A DNA stretch of 35,241 bases from Tritrichomonas foetus. Lineage: Eukaryota > Parabasalia > Tritrichomonadida > Tritrichomonadidae. The position numbers were made by a program, and so were the translations under genes. The notes beneath the pieces are model-generated. The model made no database searches and was not told where the DNA came from. It saw nothing but the letters and a program-made list of their open reading frames with translations. The stretch covers positions 1 through 35,241 of the forward strand of contig MLAK01001006.1 of the NCBI GenBank assembly GCA_001839685.1. Direction: 5' to 3'. This document shows positions 1-8,425 of the stretch, piece after piece; within the stretch, counting starts at the first letter, position 1, and every line of letters begins with the position of its first letter.

Positions 1-350
1 ATCTCGGCTTTCTCCTTCCTTTCCTTGTCGAGATCATCCAGGATCGCCTTGTATTTCTGCTGGAGTAGAGCATGTTCTACTCCAGCAGATTTGAGATCAG
101 AGATTTGCTTTTTCAAATCTCTGATCTCTTTCTTCATTCCCTCCTCCGCTTTCTCCTTTGCCTGCACTTTGCGGAGGAGGGCATCCTTTTCACTCAATTT
201 TTTCCAAATCTGCCGATTGAGATCCCGGATCATGATGTCGAAGGTCTCGAAATCGGCGGGGGGGTCCTTGGAGCGCCTCAGGCTCCTTCCCCCTGCCGGC
301 GGACCGCGATCCGGGACCTCAATCTCGCATGGCTCTTCATTCTGCATCAT
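1..350 (-). CDS. Partial GC-rich coiled-coil ORF, probably of a mobile element (3' end outside window)
   Basis: On the minus strand an open frame starts at an ATG-ATG pair (348-350 and 345-347), preceded in frame by a TAG seven codons upstream, and runs without a stop to the window edge (116 codons). The N-terminus is acidic then Pro/Gly/Arg-rich. From about residue 45 the sequence is heptad-like and charged (Lys/Glu/Leu), so a coiled coil is expected. Composition differs sharply from every other gene here: 241-300 is 70% G+C by my count, with GC-ending codons. The DNA contains three long perfect inverted repeats (see separate entries). I do not recognise the family. GC island, 5' tandem repeats and adjoining relic suggest an ORF1-like protein of a transposable element or a recent insertion, but no catalytic domain is visible. 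Confidence 0.55.
   Translation of the reverse strand, partial: MMQNEEPCEIEVPDRGPPAGGRSLRRSKDPPADFETFDIMIRDLNRQIWKKLSEKDALLRKVQAKEKAEEGMKKEIRDLKKQISDLKSAGVEHALLQQKYKAILDDLDKERKEKAE
56..89. repeat. Perfect 14-bp inverted repeat inside the coiled-coil ORF
   Basis: Arms 56-69 and 76-89 are exact reverse complements around a 6-nt loop (70-75). The RNA of either strand could fold here. It lies wholly inside the minus-strand open frame. Confidence 0.85.
93..128. repeat. Perfect 15-bp inverted repeat inside the coiled-coil ORF
   Basis: Arms 93-107 and 114-128 are exact reverse complements with a 6-nt loop (108-113), only four bases from the previous hairpin. The encoded peptide is a Lys/Asp/Leu heptad stretch, so the DNA is both coding and self-complementary. 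Confidence 0.85.
139..181. repeat. Perfect 11-bp inverted repeat, GC-rich
   Basis: Arms 139-149 and 171-181 (CCCTCCTCCGC with its reverse complement) flank a 21-nt loop. It is the third stem in 130 bp of the same open frame. Confidence 0.75.
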
Positions 351-436
351 CAGCAACAATGGATTTTTCTAGGCTGAAAAAAAGGAAAACTAAAAACCAA
401 GGTCAAAACGAAGGTCAATTACAAGGTGAAAAATAG

Positions 437-650
437 AAAAGTGCCAAGCCCCAAAGGTCAAAGATAAAAGGCGAAAGATGATAAGTGTAGAAAGCCAAAG
501 GTTAAAGATAAAGGCGAAAGATGAAAAGTGCCAAGACCCAAAGGTTAAAGATAGAAGGTGAATGATGAAAAGTGTCATGACTAAGGTAAATAGGAAAGGT
601 CAAAGATGAAAAGTGTCAAGCTTATGGTAAATAAGGAAAGGTCAAATAAA
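437..650. repeat. About five diverged tandem copies of a ~43-bp unit
   Basis: A purine-rich unit (core AAAAGTGYCAAG, then AAAGGTYAAAGAT) recurs. The GTG of each unit falls at 441, 485, 528, 573 and 614, spacings of 44, 43, 45 and 41 bp. The last two copies are rearranged. The array lies directly 5' of the minus-strand ORF at 1-350. A 62-codon minus-strand frame over it (390-578) only reflects the repeats. Such arrays can be 5' promoter monomers of retroelements or simple minisatellites; the sequence does not decide. Confidence 0.75.
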
Positions 651-700
651 CGGTCGTTATATATACATCCTACGTACATGATTTTTAGACTATAATTTTC

Positions 701-914
701 ACTGAACCAGTGATCCAGTGGAACAAAGTTCGATAGAAAGAGGCTCCACATTTTTTTCTTTTTATCAAACTTCCTTATATAAGAAGGCTCTATATAAGAA
801 CTGTATAATAATGTTATATAATAAGAACTCTATATAAAGAACGGTAAATTAATTTTTTAGTTTGACCCCTCGAATGAAATTGATCCAGCTGGTTCACTGG
901 ATCACTGGTTCAGT
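701..914. repeat. 20-bp perfect inverted repeat with 174-bp spacer
   Basis: ACTGAACCAGTGATCCAGTG at 701-720 recurs as its exact reverse complement at 895-914. The spacer 721-894 holds AT-rich repeats (CTATATAAGAAC-like at about 789-803 and 829-842) and no ORF. The arms contain smaller internal palindromic pieces. The unit could be a short non-autonomous inverted-repeat element or part of the 5' region of the element at the left end. I see no clear target-site duplication immediately outside the arms. Confidence 0.7.
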
Positions 915-952
915 AAAGTTTTATATATAAAGTTTCATTTAATAGACGAACC

Positions 953-1016
953 GACCGGGAGGGCGCGCAGCGCGTGGGAGGGAGAGTGAGTTTTTTTTTT
1001 CTTTTTTTTTTCGTGA
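953..1016. other. GC-rich patch followed by T-tract
   Basis: 953-990 is strongly GC-rich with a small CGCG-CAG-CGCG stem (about 964-974). A nearly pure T run follows at 991-1011. The abrupt change of composition may mark one boundary of the left-end element, but there is no terminal repeat to prove it. Confidence 0.4.
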
Positions 1017-1728
1017 TTTTCTAATCACAAAAAAACTTTCCCTAAAGTATCACGGCACAGTTTACAATTATTAATCACGCATGAAACCCAAAGCATTCCA
1101 GGAGATCATTTGACCGAAAATATTCGAAATATAGTTTTAATAGAATCTTTTAAAGGCCCCAATGACAGAGAAATTTCTCACAAAATGAAAGAGCTAATAG
1201 AAAATTTTCCTAAAAGTAAAGTCAAAAATATTTTCAATTATAATAGGAAAGTGACTAAAAATGACCTTTAATTTAATAAGTGTTTACCTGCCCCTATTCT
1301 ATATTTAAAGCAACAAAACTTTAAATGCGATATATTAATTATATATAAAAATGGTCCTGAAAATGTTCATTGTTGTCAATGAATTTTTAGAGTATCAAAT
1401 CAAGAGCCTAGAGCACCAAACAATAATAACCTTTTTTCTTATCTTTTATACAAAAATAATTGACATTATTGTTTTAATATATCTACATCACCTACTTGCT
1501 TAGATGAATGATTTGAAGATATTGATAACATGCTTCGTTATCAAAACTAAATCAAATCGATAATATTGCGACAATAATTTTGTAAATGATAAATTAATTA
1601 CTTTCTTGGTGCTAAATAAGGATAATAAAGCTGTGAGACAAAATCGATTCGATATTCATTCAACCGATTATTATTTCATGTACAAAGGTCAATTTCTGCT
1701 TTTCCAAATACCAAACTTTTTGAAATAA
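1017..1728 (+). pseudogene. Decayed ORF of unknown family with in-frame stops
   Basis: Frame 1017-1550 reads as protein-like sequence through stops at 1269 (TAA), 1380, 1461 and 1509 (all TGA) and 1548 (TAA). A shift of one base then continues it from about 1564 to a TAA at 1726. Between stops the translations look like real protein: 84 codons from 1017 to the first stop, then a Cys-containing stretch, then a final 54-codon segment ending FLLFQIPNFLK. I do not recognise the family; a transposase or element-encoded protein would fit the setting. It ends 120 bp before the initiator-binding protein gene. Three of five stops are TGA, one change from TGG. Confidence 0.5.
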
Positions 1729-1817
1729 ATTCCACCAATAAATAATAGAAAAAGTCAATATGATTGGAATGATTTTCCTTCAATTTCGAATTTTTCCTTC
1801 TCTGAAAAAATTTTTAT

Positions 1818-1822
1818 TCACA
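1818..1822 (+). promoter_or_regulatory. Candidate initiator (TCACA) of the IBP39-like gene
   Basis: TCACA in a T-rich run matches the trichomonad initiator TCA(+1)Y(W). Transcription from the A at 1820 would give a 29-nt leader, typical for trichomonads. TCATT at 1830 is an alternative. Confidence 0.35.
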
Positions 1823-1848
1823 TTTTTTCTCATTGTCCTTTTTCACAG

Positions 1849-3222
1849 ATGGAGGACATCCCAGAGAGTGTCACTACCACTCTTTCAAAACTCCCAGTCG
1901 AGCTTCAGTCCGTCATTCGTCGAAAATGTAGTCGCGATCCAAAAACGAGATTTACATACAAAATTCATTTATTGCTCGCTTTCATACTCACGAATTCGTA
2001 TTTGGAAGAAGAAGTTGGAATTGGTTGGGTTTCTGAACAGGAATTCAGAATCAACAAAAAGAGGCTTGTTGAGCTTCTCGGAATCAAAATGAACTCGATG
2101 AACGTTAACCTTCACGACCTCGGCTTTCATAAAATGCAGCACGAAAAAAACGGATGGACGCGTTGGACACGAGACGGTTTCACACAAAATCGAATTTTGA
2201 TGGATACAGATTTGGAATCTGTTCAAGCTGACATTCCTCGAACAAAGAAAGTTGCAACAATCGAAGTACCTACATCACTTTTAAATGAGCCAGAAGGAAA
2301 ATTAGAGCATGAAAAGCCAGAAATAGGAGACAAAATAACCGACCAGATAACCTCTGAAAATAATGAATCAACATCTCATCAAATTCATTTTGATCAAAAT
2401 TTGGAATCAGATAAAAATGAAGATGAAATACCAACTACAATTCTTAAGGATGATTTAGGGCATTCATACATTCTTGGCACAGTTATGCGAACTGCCTGCA
2501 ACATTTTTGTGCAGACATGTATCACTTTGTGGTTCCAAATGTTCAACAATTTACCAATTTATGAAAAAGTTCCAAAGAATGTGTTTATCAAACAACTAGC
2601 ACTGGCTGCAAAAAGACCTGAACAGCCAATTCAGAACTCTATTGAAGTAATTGAAGCAATTTTCGCAGATCGAGATAATGACATGAATAGTATTAATAAT
2701 TTAGATAATAATAACAATAACAATAACAATAATAGTGTTAATAATGATAATGATACTGATAGTGGTATCAATCATGATAAAAACAATGATGTAAGTAACG
2801 ACAATGATAAGAAAGAATACGAAAATAATGACAAAACCAAAAAAAAAGATGATTTTACTTTCATTGACTTATTAACATTTCTGGCAAGATTTGGCCCAAT
2901 CGAAACATCAATGATAAAAATTGCTCATATGGCGAAATGTACCATTCTAAACAGCAATACAATGAGTGGCTATGGAAATAATTTCAGAAATAACTGGATT
3001 TTCTTTTACCCGCCACAAACTTCTGATGTTACATCACTCAGCATGTATGGATATTTTGATTCAAATGAATTAAATATGTTTGTTATAAATATGCAAGAAA
3101 CTGGGACTGTGAAGAAGGTGTGGAATATGCCATTGATAGATGCATACGGCTGTTATTTGGCTGATGAAAAGGTAAAAACTTTCTGTTCATGGTTATCTTT
3201 TTTTGAGGACATTCAGAAGTGA
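1849..3222 (+). CDS. IBP39: IBP39-like initiator-binding transcription factor
   Basis: Residues ~14-125 match the trichomonad initiator-binding domain, the winged-helix fold that contacts the Inr of protein-coding genes. Diagnostic blocks are GWVSEQEFRINKKRL (59-73), MNSMNVNLHDLGF (81-93) and the Trp-rich segment to RDGFT (102-111). The family's C-domain, known in IBP39 to bind the RNA polymerase II tail, appears split: a helical part at ~200-275 and DDFTFIDLLTFLARFGP onward (334-457). Between them lies an Asn/Asp-rich insert (~280-333) with a run of nine Asn. At 457 residues it is longer than T. vaginalis IBP39, which is named for its 39 kDa, mostly through this insert and an acidic linker. 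Trichomonads encode several such proteins, so this may be a paralogue rather than the orthologue. An ATG 8 bp after TTCACAG opens the frame. The family call is strong. Confidence 0.85.
   Translation: MEDIPESVTTTLSKLPVELQSVIRRKCSRDPKTRFTYKIHLLLAFILTNSYLEEEVGIGWVSEQEFRINKKRLVELLGIKMNSMNVNLHDLGFHKMQHEKNGWTRWTRDGFTQNRILMDTDLESVQADIPRTKKVATIEVPTSLLNEPEGKLEHEKPEIGDKITDQITSENNESTSHQIHFDQNLESDKNEDEIPTTILKDDLGHSYILGTVMRTACNIFVQTCITLWFQMFNNLPIYEKVPKNVFIKQLALAAKRPEQPIQNSIEVIEAIFADRDNDMNSINNLDNNNNNNNNNSVNNDNDTDSGINHDKNNDVSNDNDKKEYENNDKTKKKDDFTFIDLLTFLARFGPIETSMIKIAHMAKCTILNSNTMSGYGNNFRNNWIFFYPPQTSDVTSLSMYGYFDSNELNMFVINMQETGTVKKVWNMPLIDAYGCYLADEKVKTFCSWLSFFEDIQK
2701..2860 (+). repeat. AAT/AAC/GAT low-complexity run encoding Asn/Asp-rich insert
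   Basis: Trinucleotide-type repeats of AAT, AAC and GAT encode the Asn/Asp-rich linker that interrupts the C-domain of the initiator-binding protein. Expansion by slippage is the simple explanation. Confidence 0.7.
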
Positions 3223-4301
3223 AGCTTTTTATTTTTTAGTTTTGTTTGATTTAATAAATGTTGTTTTCATATTCATGAAATCAATTCAATTCTCTTATCA
3301 ATTTAACGAGCTTATACTCTTTTTTCTTTCTTTCTTTCTTACTTTAATTCACTCTTTCTTTTCTTTTTCGGAAATGATGTATAGCAATCGCAGCAGAATA
3401 CAACCATGGGAATTAATTATGTAAAAAGAAATCCTTTGAAAAATTCTTATATAATTACTTCGAATGATATGCTTATATTCCAAATGTTTTCATTTTTTGG
3501 TTTATTTAGTAAATATCATTCGAAAAGTACTGAATTATCAATGATCTCAATCTAATACCAAATTAAAAAAGTAAAGATAAGTTGTCAATAAATTGCTCTT
3601 TTGTCTATGTAATGGATGCTTTGTTTCTTAAAAGGATTCTTCTATGCCAATTTATTGAAAGATCAATATTTCATAAAGTTCTATTAAGAAAGGTCAGATC
3701 ATTGTGATCAAATGATAAGTATTGAGACTTTCACTATAGAGACTTTTGATATAAGATATAATTGGTATTTCATATCTTTGGTCAATTTGTATTTCAATTG
3801 GTATTTTTGGAAGAGATTCACGAGTGAAAATGGAATAGATAAGAAAACCAAAACATCAATTTTGCTACATAATCTTTTTCTACTTCAAATTCCGAATAGT
3901 TTTAAAAGATTTGATGAGAAATATTGCGCATTATTTCATATTCTTTCACTAAATTTTGGATTTTATCGAAATCACTTTCATTTTTCTCATTGTTTAACTG
4001 CATTTCTAGTGATAGAAGCAAAGTGAAGAATTTCCAAGGCATATATCACTTTTCATTAATTCAACCATTTCATACAAATTAAAATATGAATACTTTCAAC
4101 ATCTTGTAAAATGTTTTTATTTCTTTTATGTTGTGCAGTCTGTTTTTCAGGATTGGAAATTTAGTTTCAATTTTGAGTTTCCTTTCTTCATTTTCATTCT
4201 TGAATATATGAAATAGTAGAATTAACGAAAAATGTTCGATTGACAACCAGTCATACTGTTTTGGCAATCTTTTTTCCACTTTTTGAGTACTAACAGAAAA
4301 A
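3223..4301. other. Gene-free AT-rich interval
   Basis: I find no convincing gene here. Short frames at 3203-3424 and 3712-4026 are Phe/Ile/Asn-rich, without motifs, and typical of chance AT-rich frames. The interval holds the 3' flank of the IBP39-like gene, one stem-loop (3456-3530) and the promoter of the next gene. Confidence 0.6.
3456..3530. repeat. Inverted repeat in 3' flank of IBP39-like gene
   Basis: TTCGAATGATAT (3459-3470) is exactly complementary to 3513-3524. Allowing a 2-nt bulge the stem extends to 3456 and about 3529. The loop is 42 nt. It lies ~235 bp past the stop codon; function unknown. Confidence 0.6.
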
Positions 4302-4306
4302 TCACA
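4302..4306 (+). promoter_or_regulatory. Candidate initiator (TCACA)
   Basis: TCACA followed by CTTTTTGA matches the trichomonad Inr consensus. A start at the A (4304) gives a 39-nt leader to the ATG at 4343. Confidence 0.35.
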
Positions 4307-4342
4307 CTTTTTGATAATTGAAAAGAAAAACGTTACAATTTA

Positions 4343-5431
4343 ATGGATAAATTTCTCGCCTCGCTGGGCGATGAGGCTGACCAGTACACTCAAGATACTG
4401 TCAGCGCTGAAATGTCTGCAACCTCAATAACCACCCACTATTACGAACTTCAAAAAAAAGCCCGCCAAAAAATTAGTCTAATCAGCGTCGAAACGAAAAT
4501 TCGAGCTTTCGCTCCACAAAAAGTACGATTGAATGGCGCCAAAAAAGTACAGAAAAAACAGCCAAAAAAATCCAAAAAAGTAAAATCAAATATCCAAAAA
4601 AATATTGATATTGAAAATTCCACAATTGAATTCAATAAAAATACAGAAAAATTTTACCTTTCTGGAAATATCCAAAAACATGATGAAAATGAGGAAAACC
4701 AAGAAAATGAATCAGAAACAAATGAAGAACACTTTTCCATTGAAAATAATTTTTATAATGAACAAGAAAATTTTAAATTAAGTAGAAACTATCTAAATAA
4801 TGAACAAGAAAATTTTAAATTAAGTAAAAACAATATAAATAATGATCAAGATGTAAATAATGAACAAGTTGTAAATAATGATCAAGATTTAAATAATGAA
4901 CTAATTAATTTCCCTTTTGAAAATGAAAAAGAAAATAAAAATCATGCTAAAACTCAAAAAATAAAAATTAAAAATGAGAAACCCAACAAAAAGCAAAAAG
5001 AAAAAGCAAGATCTCAATTAATTAGGAAAAGTGCAGATACAAAAGCTTTACAAAATGCTAGAAGTATAAATCATAGACCAATGAAAACAGCACCAATAAA
5101 TAAAAAAGAAGGCGTTGGAAATATAAATCAATTTCGCCATTCTAGTTTTGGTATTTACACCGGAATTACCCATCCGTATCCAAATTCGTCAAGATTGTTT
5201 GTGCCACCACATCCATTTGTAATGTCACCTGCAATGGGTGGGGAAGGCTACAATTTCCAAGATTTCGATCATTTCACAGATTTGCCACCAATCAAACCTT
5301 ATCGAAGAACTGGAGTGAACAGCCGAACTCCTTTCTTTGCGAAGATTTTTGCTGAAAAACAAGGAAATCGTCCAAAAATGGATTTGGATGAATTACCTGA
5401 AGAAACTCCAAGACAAGCCACAACAATGTAA
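4343..5431 (+). CDS. Lys/Asn-rich protein of unknown function
   Basis: I do not recognise this 362-residue protein. Residues 1-65 look ordered, with a helical, mildly conserved-looking start (MDKFLASLGDEADQYTQ). Residues ~66-95 are very basic (Lys/Gln). Residues ~95-200 are Asn/Glu-rich with a 14-residue repeat unit (NNEQENFKLS) and shorter NNDQD/NNEQ copies. Residues ~205-250 are again Lys-rich. The C-terminal 110 residues carry Pro, Tyr, Phe and Gly (for example ITHPYPNSSRLF and PPIKPYRRTG) and could be a short conserved tail with linear binding motifs. No membrane segment or signal peptide is seen. The basic blocks could bind nucleic acid or microtubules, but that is speculation. It is convergent with the transporter gene downstream. 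Confidence 0.8.
   Translation: MDKFLASLGDEADQYTQDTVSAEMSATSITTHYYELQKKARQKISLISVETKIRAFAPQKVRLNGAKKVQKKQPKKSKKVKSNIQKNIDIENSTIEFNKNTEKFYLSGNIQKHDENEENQENESETNEEHFSIENNFYNEQENFKLSRNYLNNEQENFKLSKNNINNDQDVNNEQVVNNDQDLNNELINFPFENEKENKNHAKTQKIKIKNEKPNKKQKEKARSQLIRKSADTKALQNARSINHRPMKTAPINKKEGVGNINQFRHSSFGIYTGITHPYPNSSRLFVPPHPFVMSPAMGGEGYNFQDFDHFTDLPPIKPYRRTGVNSRTPFFAKIFAEKQGNRPKMDLDELPEETPRQATTM
4757..4826 (+). repeat. 42-bp direct repeat in the Lys/Asn-rich gene
   Basis: A 28-nt segment at 4757-4784 recurs exactly at 4799-4826, a period of 42 bp (14 codons). Degenerate AATAATGAWCAAG copies follow to about 4905. It keeps the frame. Confidence 0.8.
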
Positions 5432-5869
5432 TTTTTCTTTGATAAATTAATTGTTTGTTTTATTATTAAATGCGATTTAGAAATCATTTTTGCGTTTGAT
5501 TTTTTTTATTTCGAAGAAATGAGACTTCAACTCATATGTTGCAAAAATAAATGTATAAGTTAAAATAATTCCCAAGATATACATTTTTGATTGTATGATG
5601 ATAATGGACAATGACCCAAGAATCATATTTTGCTCTTCATTATTATCAGCACATTGTGAAACAGAGAAAAATGATGCAATATTATGTAGGTGAGAAACAA
5701 TTTTCGGATAAGTGTCGGTTCATCAAGCTCAAAAAAATTATGTTGTTTTTGAATGGATTTTATTATTACTTTTTTATTAAAGTCCGATATGTGAACTACA
5801 TATTTATTTTTTCATTTTATATATAAATAATTCTTATGAAATTTGAAATAATTTGACACTATTACAAAA
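5432..5869. other. Convergent intergenic region, no gene seen
   Basis: AT-rich 3' flanks of two converging genes. A 71-codon frame (5611-5826) is Tyr/Phe/Ile-rich without features and is judged spurious. Confidence 0.6.
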
Positions 5870-7267
5870 TTAATTACTAGATTCATCAGAGCTTCCAAGA
5901 CTCATACTTCGAACAGAAACATCTGACAATGCTTGATCTTGCTCATTCTCTAAATCAATATTTTCAATAGTATCTGTTGTTCCTTGTGTTGTTTCTGTTT
6001 CTATTTGACTTAGTTCATCTTCTTTATTATCATCAATACCAGCATCACCTTCTTTCCATGTAGAAATATATTTAAAGCATGGATATTTTGGAAGTTTGTT
6101 ATATCCAAATAAAGCCCATGTCATCAAAATAAATCCAGCAAGTTGGACATATGATCCTGTTGCCCACTCTTCACCTGCCATTCTATAATTATACAAGTTA
6201 TCATTAGATGAGAACGAATAAAACAATATAAATTGAACAATCCAAATTAAAAATGTCCTAAAAGCTTCCATTAGTGTACGAATTACAGCTGATGTTCTTC
6301 CAATTAGGGTTGTTGAAACACAATTATAAACTAGACCTAGACATACAATCACTATTGACATGGCTAATGTTTGACTATTATTTCCTAACATTACAAATGT
6401 ATCAAGTGTATCTTCACGAATACCATTTCCTTCTGTCCCTGGTATATGTTGAACTATTGGCATGCAAATGAATGCACAAATTGCTGTGCTCCAACATCCT
6501 TCAATACCACAAATCATTACTGGATGATAACCTTTTTGCTGTGAAAAATATTCTTCATATGATATTTTGATAGCATATCCAACCTGTGTAATGAATTTCA
6601 AGATGATTATAACTGCAACCCAAATTCTCCCAGTTGTTATTGTTGTTGAATCTTCAGCACTAATGATTCCTGAACAACCAACCATTGTTAATGCAATAAC
6701 AACCCATACAATGAAAAACCATTTGTATGCAGCAAAATGAACTTTGAACATGAATCTGGAAATTAATGATACACCAACTAAGGTTCCACTTTTCATCATT
6801 GAATTTATTGAAACACCAACAAAAACAATACATACAGCTGAAACGATACCTTCAGCTAAATCTGAAATTGCTGGAATAGCAAATTCACATATATCCTTAA
6901 ATGATAACTCTGAAACCAGTTTTAATTTATTTTCCCCACTTATTCGATCTTTGATGCACATTCCAAGGTAAATCGGTAAGGCAAGTGCCATTCCTGTAAA
7001 AGTTACAAGAGTACACCACCATGGCTTTTGAAACTTATGGTATCCCCATTTTTCTGACCCTTCTCCTTCGAAAATAAAACATAATTTCATTGTAACTGCA
7101 TTTGCGATTCCAAATAGCAAAAAGAACATGATTGGCCATACTTTGCCCCATATATGCTTACATGATAATGATGATTTCTCTTCCTTTGAAATTGATTGAC
7201 TTTCCATCAAAGAATGATATGATAAATTTCTTTTCGATAGAAAATGTTCATGAGTTTGAAAGATCAT
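5870..7267 (-). CDS. SLC35F6: SLC35F6-like drug/metabolite transporter (10 TM)
   Basis: A 465-residue integral membrane protein with about ten hydrophobic helices: ~44-64, 86-105, 127-150, a short one near 163-178, 186-204, 215-236, 255-278, 303-326, 335-356 and 375-396. This is the layout of the drug/metabolite transporter superfamily. The block GIEGCWSTAICAFI, then MPIVQHIPG, EDTLDTF and, further on, TSAVIRTLMEAFRTFLIWI resembles the second half of SLC35F6 (C2orf18, ANT2-binding protein), including the helix that carries LDSLRTVVIW in the human protein. Substrate is unknown for the family. N- and C-termini (last ~65 residues, Asp/Glu/Thr/Ser-rich) should face the cytosol. ATG 7267 opens the frame, but the Met at residue 21 is a plausible start. 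In a trichomonad an endolysosomal or other internal membrane location is possible. Confidence 0.75.
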   Translation of the reverse strand: MIFQTHEHFLSKRNLSYHSLMESQSISKEEKSSLSCKHIWGKVWPIMFFLLFGIANAVTMKLCFIFEGEGSEKWGYHKFQKPWWCTLVTFTGMALALPIYLGMCIKDRISGENKLKLVSELSFKDICEFAIPAISDLAEGIVSAVCIVFVGVSINSMMKSGTLVGVSLISRFMFKVHFAAYKWFFIVWVVIALTMVGCSGIISAEDSTTITTGRIWVAVIIILKFITQVGYAIKISYEEYFSQQKGYHPVMICGIEGCWSTAICAFICMPIVQHIPGTEGNGIREDTLDTFVMLGNNSQTLAMSIVIVCLGLVYNCVSTTLIGRTSAVIRTLMEAFRTFLIWIVQFILFYSFSSNDNLYNYRMAGEEWATGSYVQLAGFILMTWALFGYNKLPKYPCFKYISTWKEGDAGIDDNKEDELSQIETETTQGTTDTIENIDLENEQDQALSDVSVRSMSLGSSDESSN

Positions 7268-7297
7268 TCAAAACGTCTCATTAATATTTTTCCCTTC

Positions 7298-7302
7298 TGT
7301 GA
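7298..7302 (-). promoter_or_regulatory. Candidate initiator (TCACA) of the transporter gene
   Basis: On the minus strand TCACA lies about 32 nt upstream of the ATG at 7267, matching the trichomonad Inr consensus and usual leader length. Confidence 0.3.
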
Positions 7303-8375
7303 ATCTGGCAATTATTATGTAATTGCATGAGTTCTTTAGAGCAAAGTTTGAAATACACCACTATTTTATTTATCAACAATATTTTTGTTAGGTTTTCTGG
7401 TTTGCTTTATCAAAAATCATGTTTGTCTCAGAAATAGTGAGTGAGACAAGTAATATTGAAATGTTCTGTTTCGGTATTAGTTTATCATTTTCTTGATATT
7501 AACATCAATTCTAATGATTATGTGTATTTAATGATGTGGAAAATTTGAAATAAATTGATGATAAAGCTTCTTAAATTGAGAATTTTTTTGAATTTCCTTC
7601 AGTGATGAAACGAAATTTTGTTGATAGAACAGAAATTAGTTTGGCACAAACTAACAACTGTTTTTTTCCCTTTTCATATCAATCGCTTCTGTAATTTACT
7701 TGCTAGAAGCACTAACAAAAGCTTCATCCCATGCAGCTATTGCTCAGTCTTTTTAAATATTATCATAATTATTGATATCAATGTCAAATAGACTCCTTCT
7801 GTGCACTTATAAAAGTCATATATGAAATTGATATTTTAGTATACATATTTTTTTCTTTAACTAAAATTTCCTCAATTAGGATTATTATTAGAATCTCTAA
7901 ATATTTTCTTTATTTCCAATTTCCAATTTAATTGCGATTATTTTTAATGATTATATTGTGATATCTATTTGTCTTTTATTGAGATGATTCTTTTGATTAA
8001 ATTAATGTTCAGTGACAAAAGTTTCTTATCTAGATCGAAATTGAAAAGAATAAAGATATACTTAGGAAATAATTCGGTAGTTATACAACTTCAGATTTAT
8101 ATTTATAGATGAATCTTGTATACAGAAGTAGCTGCCACTTCACAATGGTGAAAAAAAAGTGTCTGTTCACTTTTCCTATCAAGTTTGAATAAGCGATCAT
8201 TTTTTCTATGATCGATCAATTTTTATACAAATATTGAAAAAATATTGCGATGGATCTCACAGAATAGAAAATTTTGTGTAATTTATGCAATAATTCAATT
8301 ATCAATTTCATATTCAGAAATTTAAATTGCGATGACTTTTCATGTGATATTCGTTATATGATATTTGAATGTGAT
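7303..8375. other. Long divergent intergenic region
   Basis: More than 1 kb between the transporter and the tubby-like gene, AT-rich, with no ORF above background on either strand. It contains an isolated TTGATATCAA palindrome (7772-7781) and a 7-bp hairpin CGATCAT...ATGATCG (8194-8214). I find no tRNA or other recognisable RNA gene. Confidence 0.55.
7772..7781. promoter_or_regulatory. TTGATATCAA palindrome
   Basis: A single copy of the 10-bp palindrome found twice just upstream of the tubby-like gene. A role as a binding site is inferred only from recurrence. Confidence 0.3.
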
Positions 8376-8397
8376 TTGATATCAAATTTGATATCAA
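8376..8397. promoter_or_regulatory. 22-bp perfect palindrome upstream of tubby-like gene
   Basis: Two TTGATATCAA copies separated by AT give a 22-bp perfect palindrome ending 28 bp before the ATG at 8426. Its centre is TATCAA-AT-TTGATA. A related TATCAA-TA-TTGATA palindrome sits upstream of the SFI1-like gene (18991-19006). Its position suggests a dimeric regulator or a core promoter component. Confidence 0.5.
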
Positions 8398-8425
8398 CAC
8401 AAATAAAGCAAACAAACGAATCACA

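Noticed and set aside
390..578. 62-codon minus-strand frame
   Set aside because: It lies inside the 43-bp tandem array, and its internal repetition (LLSLTFG.WHFS) simply mirrors the DNA repeat.
3712..4026. 104-codon plus-strand frame
   Set aside because: Phe/Ile/Tyr-rich translation without motifs in AT-rich intergenic DNA; no initiator and no low-complexity or codon pattern like the real genes.
4284..4300. ACTAAC as an intron 3' branch/splice signal
   Set aside because: The trichomonad 3' signal is ACTAACACACAG; here it is followed by AGAAAAATC and lies upstream of an intact ORF, with no GTATGT donor.
5611..5826. 71-codon plus-strand frame
   Set aside because: Tyr/Phe/Ile-rich random-looking translation in a convergent 3' region.
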